Shown: piece by piece, positions 10,191-22,300 of the stretch
Layout: each line of letters begins with the position of its first letter
Position numbering within the stretch: the stretch's first letter is position 1
Origin: Lunularia cruciata
Taxonomy: Eukaryota; Streptophyta; Marchantiopsida; Lunulariales; Lunulariaceae
Reading direction: 5' to 3'
Assembly (NCBI GenBank): GCA_948567375.1
Contig: OX419761.1
Coordinates: forward strand, 14,546,243 to 14,610,242
Length of the DNA: 64,000 nt
Translations under genes and position numbers: made by a program
Notes under the pieces: generated by a model
Told to the model about the DNA's origin: nothing
What the model saw: the letters and a program-made list of their open reading frames with translations, nothing else
Database searches by the model: none

Positions 10191-10830
10191 AGGTCTAATT
10201 CATCAATTTAGATTCCCAAAATTGGCTCTGAAGTTTTTAGGGTTTTTTTGCCATTTGCCCTATTAGTGGAAGTACTCTTTGTGAAAAATCTATCTAACTA
10301 CTTAGATCATTATATATAACATCCCTTAAGATTTTACCAAGCTAATTTCTATCTCTGGATAATATGTCTAGCTAATGGTATTACAACATGCCAAACAAGA
10401 GCAATGACCATTGGTACCAAGTTCTATGATCGAGAGATGACCCAAGAGATCAAAGATGCCTTTGTAAAATCTCACAACCACAAAAATGGTTGGTGGGTTC
10501 TCAATTATAAGGACCCATCTCAATGAGCAATAGTAGAAGTGATTATGAAATTTTTTTTTCACAAGCAGACATTAACCAATACCCAAGTCTTCATCTTTCA
10601 TAAGATGTATAAAGAGGAGCATATAAATTGGACTTGCATGTTCTATTTATAGGCCCAAACTCTTCATAACAATTTCTTAGATTAGAGGGGAGCCAGTTTG
10701 CAATCCATTTCTACATGGGGTTTGACTTGTTGAACAAGGAAGGGTGCAAAGATTTTTGAGTCATTATCATGCCAAAGATTACTTTGCTAAGGGGAAGTTG
10801 ATGATTAAGAAATATTGGGGCACAAATGCA
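10191..10830 (+). pseudogene. Gag-like protein, copy g2, with its leader
   Basis: It aligns over its whole length with 62690-63235: CAAAATTGGCTCT(G/A)AAGTTTT, ATATATAACATCCCTTAAG, AATGGTATTACAA, then the gag-like block around 10560-10740 (HKMYKEEHINWTCMFY, then a broken L-EERG and FAIHFYMGFDLLNKE). It contains several stops and frameshifts, so it is dead. Confidence 0.5.
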
Positions 10831-12480
10831 AATTTGCCAAAATTAGCAAGTTTGTGCTAGTGGAGGAGGAGGTGGTCAACACCAAGCCAAAGAAGCACCA
10901 CTAGCCTAAATTTCCACACCCATCAAGAAGCAAGCAAAGAAGAACCCTACAATCATTGATGTGACTTCCAAAACCAAAGAGGAGGAAGAAGTTGGTTTGG
11001 AGGAAGAAACCCAAGAAGAAGAAGGGTCCTTCATCTTGAAGTCAAAGGAGGAGGACCATGAAGAAGACCAATTTGAGGATGCCCAGTTTGCCCCCAATTC
11101 CTAGTATCTAAAGATCAAGAAGAAGTACAATAGAAGGGTGATGAAGCCCAAGAGGATTTGATTGGCCTAGAGCTAAAACTCCCAAGCTGCACTCCTTGAT
11201 CGCCATCTTTTGGAGAAAAAGAATACCCACTTGGAAGAACTTTGGCCCAAAGTTCCAAAGGTTGTTCAACCCCAAGACAAGGACAAGGCCAAACCTAAAG
11301 AAGACATAGGTGTCAAGGCAAAGGAGACTCTAGTGTGGATTACCAAAGAAGTGGAAGTTCCAGTCTTGTAGGAGAAAGAAGAAGGATCAAGCCAAATGAC
11401 TACTAGTTGAGTTTTGGAGGGGGCCAAATTTGTTATTCATTTGGTGTGGTCAATTTTGCAATTGAGAGAACTCTTACTATCCTAATACCAGCATGAGCGT
11501 CCAGAGATTATAGACCATACCACCTTGGTATGGAGGATGCACAAGGAGATTTATACATGAAGGCCAAGAGAGTAAGCTCTAGGAGGAAGTGACCCAAAGC
11601 CAAGATTGCTACAAGGAGGAAGCAAAGAAGGTAAACTCCTTGATGCAAGATGTCTTTGCTTCTGCATGAATGAACCAAGAGAAGGAATTGGGCCAAATAC
11701 AATTGTAGTTGGGGAATCTGCAAATGGAGAAGAAGGAGAAGGAGCTACAAAGATCAACTTGAGGAGGTGTAGAGCTTGCACTAGGAGCTAAATGACACCA
11801 AATTTTGTAATGCAACTTTGAATTTGTAGATGTTCAAGTACTGAAAGGAAGTAGTAGCATAGTTGGAGGCCTAAGCAAAGGAATTGTCTTTGGCCATGGA
11901 GAAATAGGCCAAACAAGAGAACTTGCATAAAAAATTGAATGAAGAATTTCAAGCAATGTGCTTGTAGATTGAAGAAAAGAAGAATGAGGAACTCCAACAG
12001 GTGGAGGAAGTCTAGGCACAATTCATGGAGATGCTCCATGAAGAAGCCAAAGGGAAAGCAACTAATTGCTAAGTCCATGAATTGTGGTTCTAGGCTCAGA
12101 AGCTGAAGGAGAGAAGTACAAGGAAGAACCATTGGACCAGCTTGCTCTCCGACGTTGGGGATGTACGGAGAGGAAATTCAACAAAGTAAAGAACTCCTAT
12201 CTGTTGAAGATTGTTGACTGCAAGGAGTGGACTGAAGAAGTCCTTTGACAACTCAAGGATGAAGGATTTTCTTCCCAATATTGCAGAGCTGAAGGAACCA
12301 GAGATAACATAAGGAATCATAGTGTTAGCCTAGCTTACATTCTTACATCTTTTCTAACAATTGTACATAGGACTTAGCAATTATTGCAAGAACTCCTAAC
12401 CCATCCTCTAATATGTGAATATTTTTGGTACATTGTAAGTAGGAACAAGACCAAAGGCTTTGGCTTGGTACACTTTCATG
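10831..12480 (+). other. Lys/Glu-rich tail of element 2, degenerate
   Basis: Remnant plus-strand frames are strongly K/E/P-rich (for example around 10900-11100, 11230-11350 and 11850-12010), as expected for a disordered or coiled-coil protein. 11470-11800 repeats the arrangement at 7990-8300 (TACCACCTTGG-...-CACAAGGA, GAGAGTA-GC-CTAGGAG-AAGTGACCC). The many minus-strand frames here are shadows of this composition. No pol motif was found. Confidence 0.45.
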
Positions 12481-13250
12481 AAAAATGACATTTGGTCAAG
12501 TTCTAGTCGAAGAACCCTTTGGTGCAATAGCTTAGGCGGACATTCATTACTTGCAACATATACTTAGGGGAAGAACTGACAACTTCCATGTCACTTGACA
12601 AAGTCTCATTTAGCAGTTAAGAGTAAGATAAGATAGGAATTAAGACCATAATTGGTGGCAACAAAGTAGTTAGATTTGGCAAGGACACTTTTTGGGCAAA
12701 TTAGAGTAGCACTAGGAAAATATACATAAGGCTTTGGCCCAATAATGAACAAGTCCACTTTTCCATACAAGTCTGTATCAATATGATGAATTTGATCAGT
12801 CCTAAGTGCCATCTATAAAATAGAATCAAAACTTAGGGACATTCATTGCAAGTTGTGACCCACCCGCCCACTTCTTTCTAAAGTACACATCTAAACTTGT
12901 GAAGCTTAACTAAGAAGAGTGCAGAAATAGTGAAGTAAGCAAGAAGATGGGAGGTTTATGATTGGCTTTCAAATAAGAAATCTTTGGCAAGGAACCATTT
13001 GTCCTAAGAGATCTTTGTTTTGAAAAGAGACCTTTGCCTTTGGATGACCTTTGGCTAGGAAAGCCATTTGACCTAAAAGTTCCTTTCAGCCTAAAATTTC
13101 ATGAGTAAATGTGGTACCAACAGATCAAGAACTACAATTGATGACCATTCAATTTTACTGACCACTCACATGTATGAGCAATGATTGCTCACCAAAGTGC
13201 ATGCTAATTGAAAGCTCATAACAGTTGAATTGTCACCTTAAATATCCATA
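12481..13250. other. No gene seen
   Basis: Mixed AT-rich sequence between two gag-like elements. It has several TTTGGC/CCTTTGG-type short repeats but no coding frame I can defend. Confidence 0.4.
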
Positions 13251-14800
13251 TGGGGCTTGGATCCTTTTCAATTTATTCAGAGTTAACCAAAGCAAGACTT
13301 GCTGGGGTTTCTTCAACCTTGGTAGGAAGTTTTATCACTTAGAAATTCAAAGTAGGAGAGTTTGTGCATGTGCAAGGAAGATTGAGAAGAGAGAAGTGAA
13401 GTAAGAATGATGAAAGGATAGAAAGGAAGAAAGGAGCTATCCCTAAAGCACCAAGGAGGATGAGAAGTGCACCTGAATTCATAACTCAGGCTCTAGGATT
13501 GGTTAAGGGAGGATTGCATGGTAGGTAAGAATTGGTTTGTAATACGAAGTTAGAGATCTTGCAGTGAAATTGGGAATTGAGTGATCATGTGATGCTACAT
13601 GAAACTAGAGATAATTGCAATTCAAGGATAGAGAACCTAAGAGGGAATATCTTTGCTTGGACCAAAGAGTATTGGTAGAGGTGTCAAGGCTTAGAAATTC
13701 TCTCCCAAACAACATTACTTAGGATAGCACTTGGACTCACCTTGACTTGACAATTGAAGCCAAGTCCAAGGCAACATTCAAAGATAGTAAAAGCAACAAT
13801 GGTTGGTCAAAGAGGCTACAATGAGGATATTGGTAGAGTCAGTCATGATGTTATTCAAGTTTAAACAAATAACTTACTTGAACAAAAGTCAACCAATTAT
13901 CTTTGAGTATTTATACCAAGGAAAACCTATCAATTGGGCAGCAATGTTTTGGGCAAGGACAGAGAAAGCTTGCCAGAACAGTGAAAAAGGAAGGAGGAGT
14001 GACTTTGGTGTCCTCCTTGGTTATCCATTTCCAATGGAGATGGATTTGTTGACCCCAAAGGGGGAGAAGAAGTACTTTGACCACTTCTTCCCCATAGGAC
14101 AGTTTTACATGCTCAAAGAAAGATCACTAATGGTGGGAAAAATATACTGAAGTAGATGTGGAATTTACATGCACAAGGAAATACATGGAGGTGAAAGAAG
14201 CATATAATACGCAGGGCTTTGAGAAGCAGAGGCAACAAGAGACCACCGTAGAGCCAGCAATCAAGAAGAAGAAGAAGAAGTGAGTCAATAAAATCAGCTT
14301 GAGGAAAAGGTGAAGGGCGAAGAGGAAGAAATCTACACACTCAAGGGAGAAGTAGAAAAGTTGAAAGTGGCTCTCATTGCAACAGAAGTTTGTCATCAAG
14401 AGGAACTGCAAGTGACCAAAGTGCATTGTGAAGAAGCTCACAAAAAGTATCAAGTAGAAAGAAGAGGAATGTGAGAAAGATATTGCAGCCATTCAAGAAG
14501 AGATTGTGACAGAGATGGAGGAGAGTTGGACCCAATTCAACAAAGAGAAGACTGCAATTTTAGCAAGGTTGGAGATGGCACGGGACTATCTTGAAGAAAT
14601 TGAAGGCTTGGGACTCAAGATCCCAAGTGCATACTCTCATGGCAACACTGTACATGGACAAGAGCTTGCAAAAGCTAACCAATAAGCTAATTGAACACAC
14701 CTAAGAGAAGTTTGAGTAGTCCACAAAGATGACATTGAAGGAGACCATAGAGTATTGGGATTGCGTAGAATTTCTAGCTAAGATTCATAAGGGCAAAGGT
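13251..14800 (+). pseudogene. Gag-like protein of subfamily B, copy g3, with leader and coiled-coil tail
   Basis: The leader at 13251-13800 aligns with 54170-54780 and, for its first 150 bp, with 36140-36290. The clearest frame is 13803-14150 (115 residues): ITYLNKSQPIIFEYLYQGKP, then NWAAMFWA, then KKYFDHFFPIGQFY. After a stop, other frames continue as Lys/Glu-rich helix, best at 14460-14690 (EECEKDIAAIQEEIVTEMEE). The block -IFFEYLYQGK--(N/E)WAAMF-A- is shared with 54850-54900, which makes this the same domain as g1/g2 in diverged form. No catalytic domain follows. Confidence 0.5.
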
Positions 14801-15690
14801 AGTTCCTCATAGTAGATTTTAGGAGAAAGAGATTCTGGCTGAAAGGGAGTAGGTGGATACATATTAAGTATAGAATGCACATTTTTTCCTAATAATTATC
14901 TTCAGCTTGCAAAGTTCTTCATCTTTGAAGACCTTTGTCTTGACTTCTTTATGAATACACAACAATTTTGAAACCAAAGATTTTATAATTATGCACAAAG
15001 TAAACAACAGTAGTAGTTGTGATTGGTGGTGGTTTGCTTAATTTGCACTTCTTAATTTGCTTAGGATAAGATCAGGAGGTAGGATTAGTGATAAATGGAG
15101 TGGGTGTAATTAGAATATTTACAACACTCTTAGCCATTATCATCTTTCTTAGCCATTATCATCTTCATCAAAGAGTTAGGAAACTATACATATGGGTTCT
15201 GTCCAAGAAAAACTATGTCTACTTCATAATCCAAGTATTTAGTGTAAAAATATTTGTGAGTTCTTTGTGTTGGATAGCTTTTGTTTACATATTTGGTTAT
15301 ACATTTGGTCAAGTAGAGGTAATAAATCTTGCAGTAGGAGTGTGTGTTTGAGTACATGCTTAGGAAATTTGCACTGAATCAAGGAAGTTACTTATGACAT
15401 TCAACGGCAAATGAGTGCTTGAGTACCTACTCAAGAAATTTGCACATGATCACAGAAATTTACCCTTGACATTTTGATTGAGTGAGTCAATGTGAGGAAG
15501 GGTTTTGGGAACAATAGAGCACTGAGAGTATTGGAGAATAGAAAGCCAAGTAGACAATCCATTTTGGATTTTGTGAGATTGATTGTTTTGGAAAGAGGTG
15601 CATGTAGTCATTAATGGCATCAAGGTGAAAGAACCTTTGGCCTGAAAAAAAACTCTTGTGATGAATTATACCTTTGGAGAGGGACTAGCT
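14801..15690. repeat. Non-coding tail of subfamily B element with an imperfect direct repeat
   Basis: No gene is supported; the 15088-15351 frame looks like chance in AT-rich DNA. About 15338-15403 and 15411-15473 are imperfect copies of GAGTAC-T-CTTAGGAAATTTGCAC...TTGACATT. Confidence 0.5.
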
Positions 15691-15693
15691 GCC

Positions 15694-15710
15694 ACGGTAA
15701 AAGATACCGT
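15694..15710. repeat. Small hairpin next to the large one
   Basis: ACGGTA (15694-15699), a 5-nt loop, then TACCGT (15705-15710). It abuts the 83-bp hairpin that starts at 15710. Confidence 0.7.
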
Positions 15711-15792
15711 TTAGGAGGAAGAGGCCTTATGCATGAAGTGAACCACCACTATCAGGTGGTTCACTTCATGCGGAAGGCCTCTTCCTCCTAAA
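15710..15792. repeat. 83-bp near-perfect inverted repeat (38-bp arms, 7-nt loop)
   Basis: The left arm 15710-15747 and the right arm 15755-15792 are reverse complements except for one 2-nt mismatch (AT against the GG opposite, about 15729-15730). The arms run from TTTAGGAGGAAGAGGCCTT to GAAGTGAACCACC. It could be a tiny foldback element or a hairpin-RNA locus; the sequence alone does not say which. Confidence 0.9.
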
Positions 15793-15844
15793 GAGCATCT
15801 ATTGTGATTAGAACTTTGTGAGAGTGGTTGTTAATTTCTCTTTT

Positions 15845-16335
15845 TTTAGGGTGGGTGTCTCTATCCTCTTTTGGGAGTGTTTTCTACCCCAAGAGGTTAA
15901 ACCACCACAAATAGACTATTTGTGACATTGTGACACTTTATTCTCATTTCTGGTCATTTCTAACTCATATCCTCCTAGGAACAATGTCTTCTTACCTATT
16001 ATATTACTAGTATGTTGATATTGGGTTGTCATACAAGCTAGGCCCTTTGGTTGTGTGCCTTTGGGGAAGGGTAGTACATGCTATCAAGTTTGGTGGATTT
16101 GGTGCAAAGTGCACCATCACCTTCAGAGTTACTTTGGTTACAACTAGTTTTGAGAGTGATTTAGGAGATTTTTTCATTTCTATACAGTGGCATAGTTGGT
16201 TCCTCTACTCTCATACAAGGAGTGGTTTTTTCCCAAGAGCTTAAACAAACAAACAAACAAACTGTAACTTGTGACACTTTCCCTTAACTTCTAGCCATTT
16301 TTGACTCAAATCTTCATAGGATCAACTGGTAGTAC
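15845..16335. repeat. Imperfect direct duplication with (AAAC)5
   Basis: About 15845-16005 and 16190-16335 share the order CTC-T...GGAGTG-TTTT-(T)-CCCAAGAG-TTAAAC, TGTGACA(C)TT, CATTTCT(A/G)A-TC and CCT-(A)TAGGA-CAA. The second copy carries the simple repeat (AAAC)5 at 16243-16262. No gene is present; the frame 16026-16244 is unsupported. Confidence 0.5.
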
Positions 16336-17239
16336 ATCAACAGTGGGTTGATAAGGTTGCATCTGAAGAGAATCCTGTAACTTGGGAAGATAGGCTGATC
16401 ACATTGATCATCTAATTCCAACAACTCTCCATTGATTTTACCCTAACTTATCAAATACAAAATCCATATTTCTCATAACCCTTTGGTCTTAGGATTGAAA
16501 AGAAGTTATCATTCCAAACACTCTTCATAACCTTAGATTTGGCAGTAATTCAAATATTTCACAATTATAAGTTACTTTCACAATTACCCACCCTTTGCGG
16601 AAAACTGTAACTTTTGGTTAAAAGTGAATGCAATAAAGATACGAATTTTAAGACCTTAATAAAAAATTAAAAACATAGATTTAATAGTAAGAAAATAAGT
16701 ATGAGTTTGAAGTACTTACTTTTATGAAGAAACAAACTTGTAAAATTATCTCCCGTGAAGAGAGTTCACTTGTCCCTAATCGCATTATACTTGGAAATTC
16801 ACCCTATTGAAGTCATGTGAGATTGTTTACTTGCTCATTGTACACCTCATGCGAATGCATATTGTCCCTTCCTATCCATTCCCTCTTCAAAATCAATATC
16901 AACGTGGGACATTTTCTACGAAACTGGTCAACTTTGATTAACTTTTGATTTCTCTTTATTCTGATTTAGGTGGCCTCGTGATATACATCAATACCCTATT
17001 CTACTAAAATTTTCATAAAATTGAGTGAAATAACTGATTCAAATATTTTTAATCATTGAAAAAATTACAATTTATATATGAAATTATTTATAATAGTTAA
17101 ATTTTGATTTGTATGAGTGGACGATGACAATCAAATGGAGACAACAACTCAATATGAATCCATTCAATTTCAATGTAATTGTTTAAAAAAAAATTAGGCT
17201 ACAAGTATACTTTAATTTGAGTGATATAATGATAATGTT

Positions 17240-19070
17240 TAAAAAACCGTTAAGTCCTTTGATATACCATATATTATTGAAATCGAAATTCCTTATGTTG
17301 CATTCTTAATTAGTATTAAGAACTTTTAACACTTTATATTGAAATACGATCTATGGAAGTAATATCGTGGTAAAAGAGATTGGTAATGGCAAAATAGATT
17401 ATTTTTCGCCGACAAAATCACATCAAAAGCTTATCAAGCTTATCATTTAATATTTATATCACTAGATAATGCACTCCTAATTATATTTGAAAACATTTAC
17501 TCAATTGGAACTTAGCTGGTTATATGGCCTCCTTGGTAACCCTTCGAGCAATGATTGCGATTCAAGATTTAATTTCACATTGATCTCTAATTTAATTTAG
17601 ATATATGGTTTTCCAATACAGCCTTGTAGTTGAAAATGTGAGATGTTCATCGAAATCAATCCAAAGAAGCTAAAAGTGGTAAATAAAATCACTCAGAAAT
17701 TTGAGTAATGGTAAATAAGAACCGATATGAAACGTAGGTAGAAGAGGATGGTAATCTTATAAAGGAATCAAATACAGAAGTTGTAACCCCAAGGTCCATG
17801 GATTCGGCTTGAGCAGTGCAGAGAAGAAACTATAAATGTTATGTAAAATTGTCTTCAAACCTGTCATTGAAGTGGGCCTTTGTACACTATCTTGTTTACA
17901 AAATTTGTATTCTTTTACGTTGGGGTGTTGCTGGAATGCCTTGGGGTACGTTCGATTGTGCGGGGTGAAGCTAAGGTGCACTGGGATGCGCGTTGGAGTT
18001 CGTTTGGGGAAGCAGGGTTGTTGGGTTTTGTTAGGTGTGTTATGCAAAAGTGGGATGTTGTTTGGTGTTCCTGTGGTGTCATTGTTGCCAATTCCATATT
18101 AGTTTGTGTAGCTGTAGCAAATTTTGAAGTACTCGGAAAATGTCCTTATCAAGTTGGGGTACTGCTAAATCCATCGTCAATCTTTAGTTTAAGTCATGCT
18201 TCTCTACGGTTTCGATTAGCGATTGTCGAGAGGAGTTCAAATGATAAAAAGTTAGAAAATAATAATAACCAGAAAACTTTGAGAATTTTGGTTGTAATTA
18301 ACCTTACATATCTCTATTACTGATTCATTTGTTTTTATCAATTTATAATCAAGATACTTACAGTAAGCTGTTGTAACAGTTAATATACTCCTTGATAGTG
18401 AAAATGCTTCAGGTATTGAAGGTTACACCCTATGAGATATAAATAGAATTTGATGTGATAATATAATTATGGAATACTTTCCATAGATGTTTTCAAGATC
18501 ATCTCAAGTGAATAACCACGTTATTATGTCATTTCTAAGTAACTTTACTTCCACTCGACTAATAATAAACACGAAAAAAATGGTTTCCTCAATATCATCT
18601 CTGACAAAGAATTATATTAGATCATGATTTAAGTAAGTTTTTCAACTGTACTAATTACAAATAAAATAATTAATTAAGAAGTTACTTTACCGTAAAACGA
18701 GTTTCTTCCATTGCTTGCAACTGATAGTAAACATTCAACGTTAGTCTTTCTCAAATTTTAATGAACGAGAACAATCTGCGTTTTCACTTGATATTATTTT
18801 AACTACCATGGAAACATCACCTAACTGTGTCCTTGGCTTTATTCCTGCACTGTTCTATCTGGTGATGGCCAAGGTTGCATGAAGGAAAAGATAACATTCG
18901 GACGAAAAGGTGTCGCACGAAGTATCATAAAGAACCCTAGTGATAGTGTTGGCAAATGGTTATTTCCCATGATTTTGGACTCTTATAGTTTTAAAGGTGG
19001 TCTCCGGAAACTACTCTAGGGCTAGCGAATAATTACTTTCATAATTTGGATAACCATTATGGAAAATATT
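17240..19070. other. R1-specific 1.83-kb segment absent from R2
   Basis: R2 passes directly from GATAATGTT to CAGGTGTTA near 43088, while R1 has 1,831 bp between these words. It contains GT-rich sequence at 17880-18080 and a 147-residue frame (17880-18323) that I cannot assign. No clear terminal repeats were found, so insertion in R1 and deletion in R2 are both possible. Confidence 0.6.
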
Positions 19071-19351
19071 CAGGTGTTACATGTACCCTATAACGAACAA
19101 AAATATCTAAGGTAAAATCTTGCAGAAAACTATAACTTTTACCAATTTTCCTTTGTCTCTTTAACGTGATAAAGGTAATCTGCAAGATTTAGTGAGACTG
19201 ATTATTATAAAACTTACTTTTAAAGAGAGTCTACTTCATATGAAAGTTACTAAAGTTAATTTTTTTTAATAAAATTGTTTCTTGTTTTTACACTTTCTCT
19301 AATTGAGCATTTATTTAGGGAGGCCGCTAGGATGACACCCTATTACTAATC

Positions 19352-22300
19352 TGACACCCTTGCCAGAGTGTACAATTGTGACTGAACTCTAAATTATCTG
19401 TTTTGCATTTTAGTGTCTGCTTTAATTTATCCAACACCATTCCAAAATTATATTTTCCATTTCTATCCCTGTCATATTCAGTTTCCGTCACAAGTTCACA
19501 CAGAAATGACAGGTGTGTAGTATATGGTCCCCCATGCAACTTGATCATGAGATTCTTTTAGTTTACTTAACATGTAGGTTAATTGCTTGGAGCAAGGCCA
19601 TGGGACACAACAGAAGGAATGGAGCCCATGATCCTTCAACAAATAAAGTAGAGGAGAAGGATTGACGGGGATTCAATGACTGCAAATTGCAGAAGCATTG
19701 ACATATTCAAAGAGCATGTGATATTAATAAATCTCATTCTTGTGGACTTCCATTAATTCTTCTCTCTTGCACGATTATAAACAAGGGCTTTCATCAGTCT
19801 GTTTCTTTTCTTATATTTAGTGGTGAGTCTATTTTGATGTTTGTATTCACTTGATATCATATAAACTTGCAGTATCATTGGGTTTGTCTTGGACTCAATG
19901 AAATTGAATCATACACACTTCTTAGGTATTGCTGAAAATATTCTTAAAGACAAAATCCTGTGTAATATCATTCTAAGATGAATTTTTATGGAGTCCGACG
20001 GTGAATACGAGACTATCTTCTTGACCTTAGATCAGTTATTGCATGAAACATATTTCTTGATTAAGCTTTTCTACAGTATCGGCCTCAGGTTAAGCTCATC
20101 TGAGGTTTCAACTCATCTGAGTCTTGTTGTTTTCAAGTGTCCTTTTTACTTCTGAAGGTGCTTAGTTTCCCTGTTTGTGCATAGTTCTACTTAATGAGTT
20201 AGTGGATTATATTTAATAGATCTCTAATAAAGATTTTCTTACCAAAGATCTCAAAAGTTAAGCCAGTTTATTTGGAATGTGGCACAAAAGGGTGATTAGG
20301 AATACTAGATATTGATATTCACTTCTATAGATACGATCAGGTGTCAATCAATCAGCCGGACTGTCTTGCAATCATGTACTTAAGCTCTAGAAATACCAAA
20401 CATTGTGGGAGATATTAAACAAACTGGACTAGGGTGCATTGATGATGATGATTATGGGTATGGACTGCATTACAGAGCAACTAAAACAGTGCAGGCAACA
20501 TTTTTAGCCAACTTGAGTTGATAGTACAAGCTGGGATAGAAAATTGGCACTCAAGATCTGCATGGGATTCAAATTAAGGTATGTATCAGATCTGAACAAA
20601 CCCCAAAGTTGTGGTTCTCAAGTTGCTGAGGGCCAAGCAGTAATTGAAAAATCAGACGCTTTCAATGATCAGAAAATGCAATACCTTCAGGTAAGCTTAG
20701 AAACAATATACATATTGGAGAAATTGACTAGAAATGTGAGTAGATTAGGAAATTTAACAAATGCTCTACCTATTACGAGTAAATTAGAAAATTTGACAAA
20801 TGCTCTACCTATTACGGTAGCTAGATTAATGAGTACAATAGAGGTTGAACTAGCACAGATTCCTTTCCAGATGTGATTTAGATGATGTCTGCCTCAAAGT
20901 CTCCATAGCTGCTACTTTGATCCCAGAAGAAAATGCAAATGTGTAATAGCTTATATCCTCATATTTTAACCAATGACAGATTAACAACAGCAAGTAATTC
21001 TATTGGTCTAGTTCTCCTTTCAATATCACATGTAATAAAGTTCTTCTATGGCATAATCAAAACCATCAGTAAGGGTATGCAAATGTGCACATTTATGACC
21101 TTGATTTAAATCACTAGCCTCATTTGGAAGCACAATTTAGGTGACTGGCTCAGTGCAAGTACATGTGGTAGTGGGCTCCACTCATGACCAAGCTGAACTG
21201 GAATTAAATCACTAACCTCATTTAGAAGCACAATTGAGGTGATTGGCTCAATGTAAGTACATGTGAGAGTGGTAGTGGGCTTCACTCATGACCAAGCTTT
21301 GCTTAAAGAATCTCATGGCCAAGGTAAGGATATTCAAATTTGTACATTTATGACCTTGGATAAAATCACTAACCTCATTTAGAAGCAAAATTCAAGTGAC
21401 TGGCTCAGTGCAAAAGCCCATGACCAAGCTGTGCTAAAAGAATCTCATGACCAAGGTAAGGATATTCAAAGGTGTAAATTTATGACCTTGATTAAATCAC
21501 TAATCTCATTTAGAAGCACAATTGAGGTGACTGGCTCAGTGCATGTACATGTGGTAGTGTGCTCCACTCATGACCAAGCTGTGCTAAAAGAATCTCATGA
21601 CAAAGGTAGAAATATTCAGATGTGTACATTTATGACTTGGACTAAAATCACTTACCTCATTCAAAAGCATAATTCAGGTGACTGGCTCAGTGCAAGTACA
21701 TGTGGTAGTTAGCTCCACTCAGGACCAAGGTAAGGATATTCAAATTTGTACATCTATGACCTGGATTAAAATCACTAACCTCATTTAGAAGCATAATTCA
21801 GGTCATGGCCTCAGTGCAAGTACATGTGGTAGTGGGCTCCACTCATGAACATGCTGTGCTAAAAGAATCTCATGACCAAGGTAAGGATATTCAACTGTGT
21901 ACATTTATGACCTGGATTAAAATCAGTAATCTCATTTAGAAGCACACTTCAGTTGACTGGCTCAGTGCAAGTTCATGTGGTAGTGGGCTCCACTCATGAC
22001 CAAGCTGTGCCAAAAGAATCTCATGACAAAGGTGAGGATATTCAAATGTGTACATTTATGAACTGGAATTAAATCACTAACCTCATTTAGAAGCAAAATT
22101 GAGGTGACTGGCTCAGTGCAAGTACATATGAGAGTGGGCTCCACTCATGACCAAGCTGTGCTAAAAGAATCTCATGACCAAGGTAAGGATATTCAAAGGT
22201 GTAAATTTATGACCTTGATTAAATCACTAATCTCATTTAGAAGCACAATTGAGGTGACTGGCTCAGTGCAGGTACATGTGGTAGTGGGCTCCACTCATGA

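Noticed and set aside
15088-15351. 87-residue hydrophobic frame
   Set aside because: Hydrophobic composition is expected from T-rich DNA, and the region is a decayed element tail.
17880-18323. 147-residue plus-strand frame in the R1-specific segment
   Set aside because: No recognisable domain, GT-rich composition, and overlapping antisense frames of similar size. Left as unassigned.
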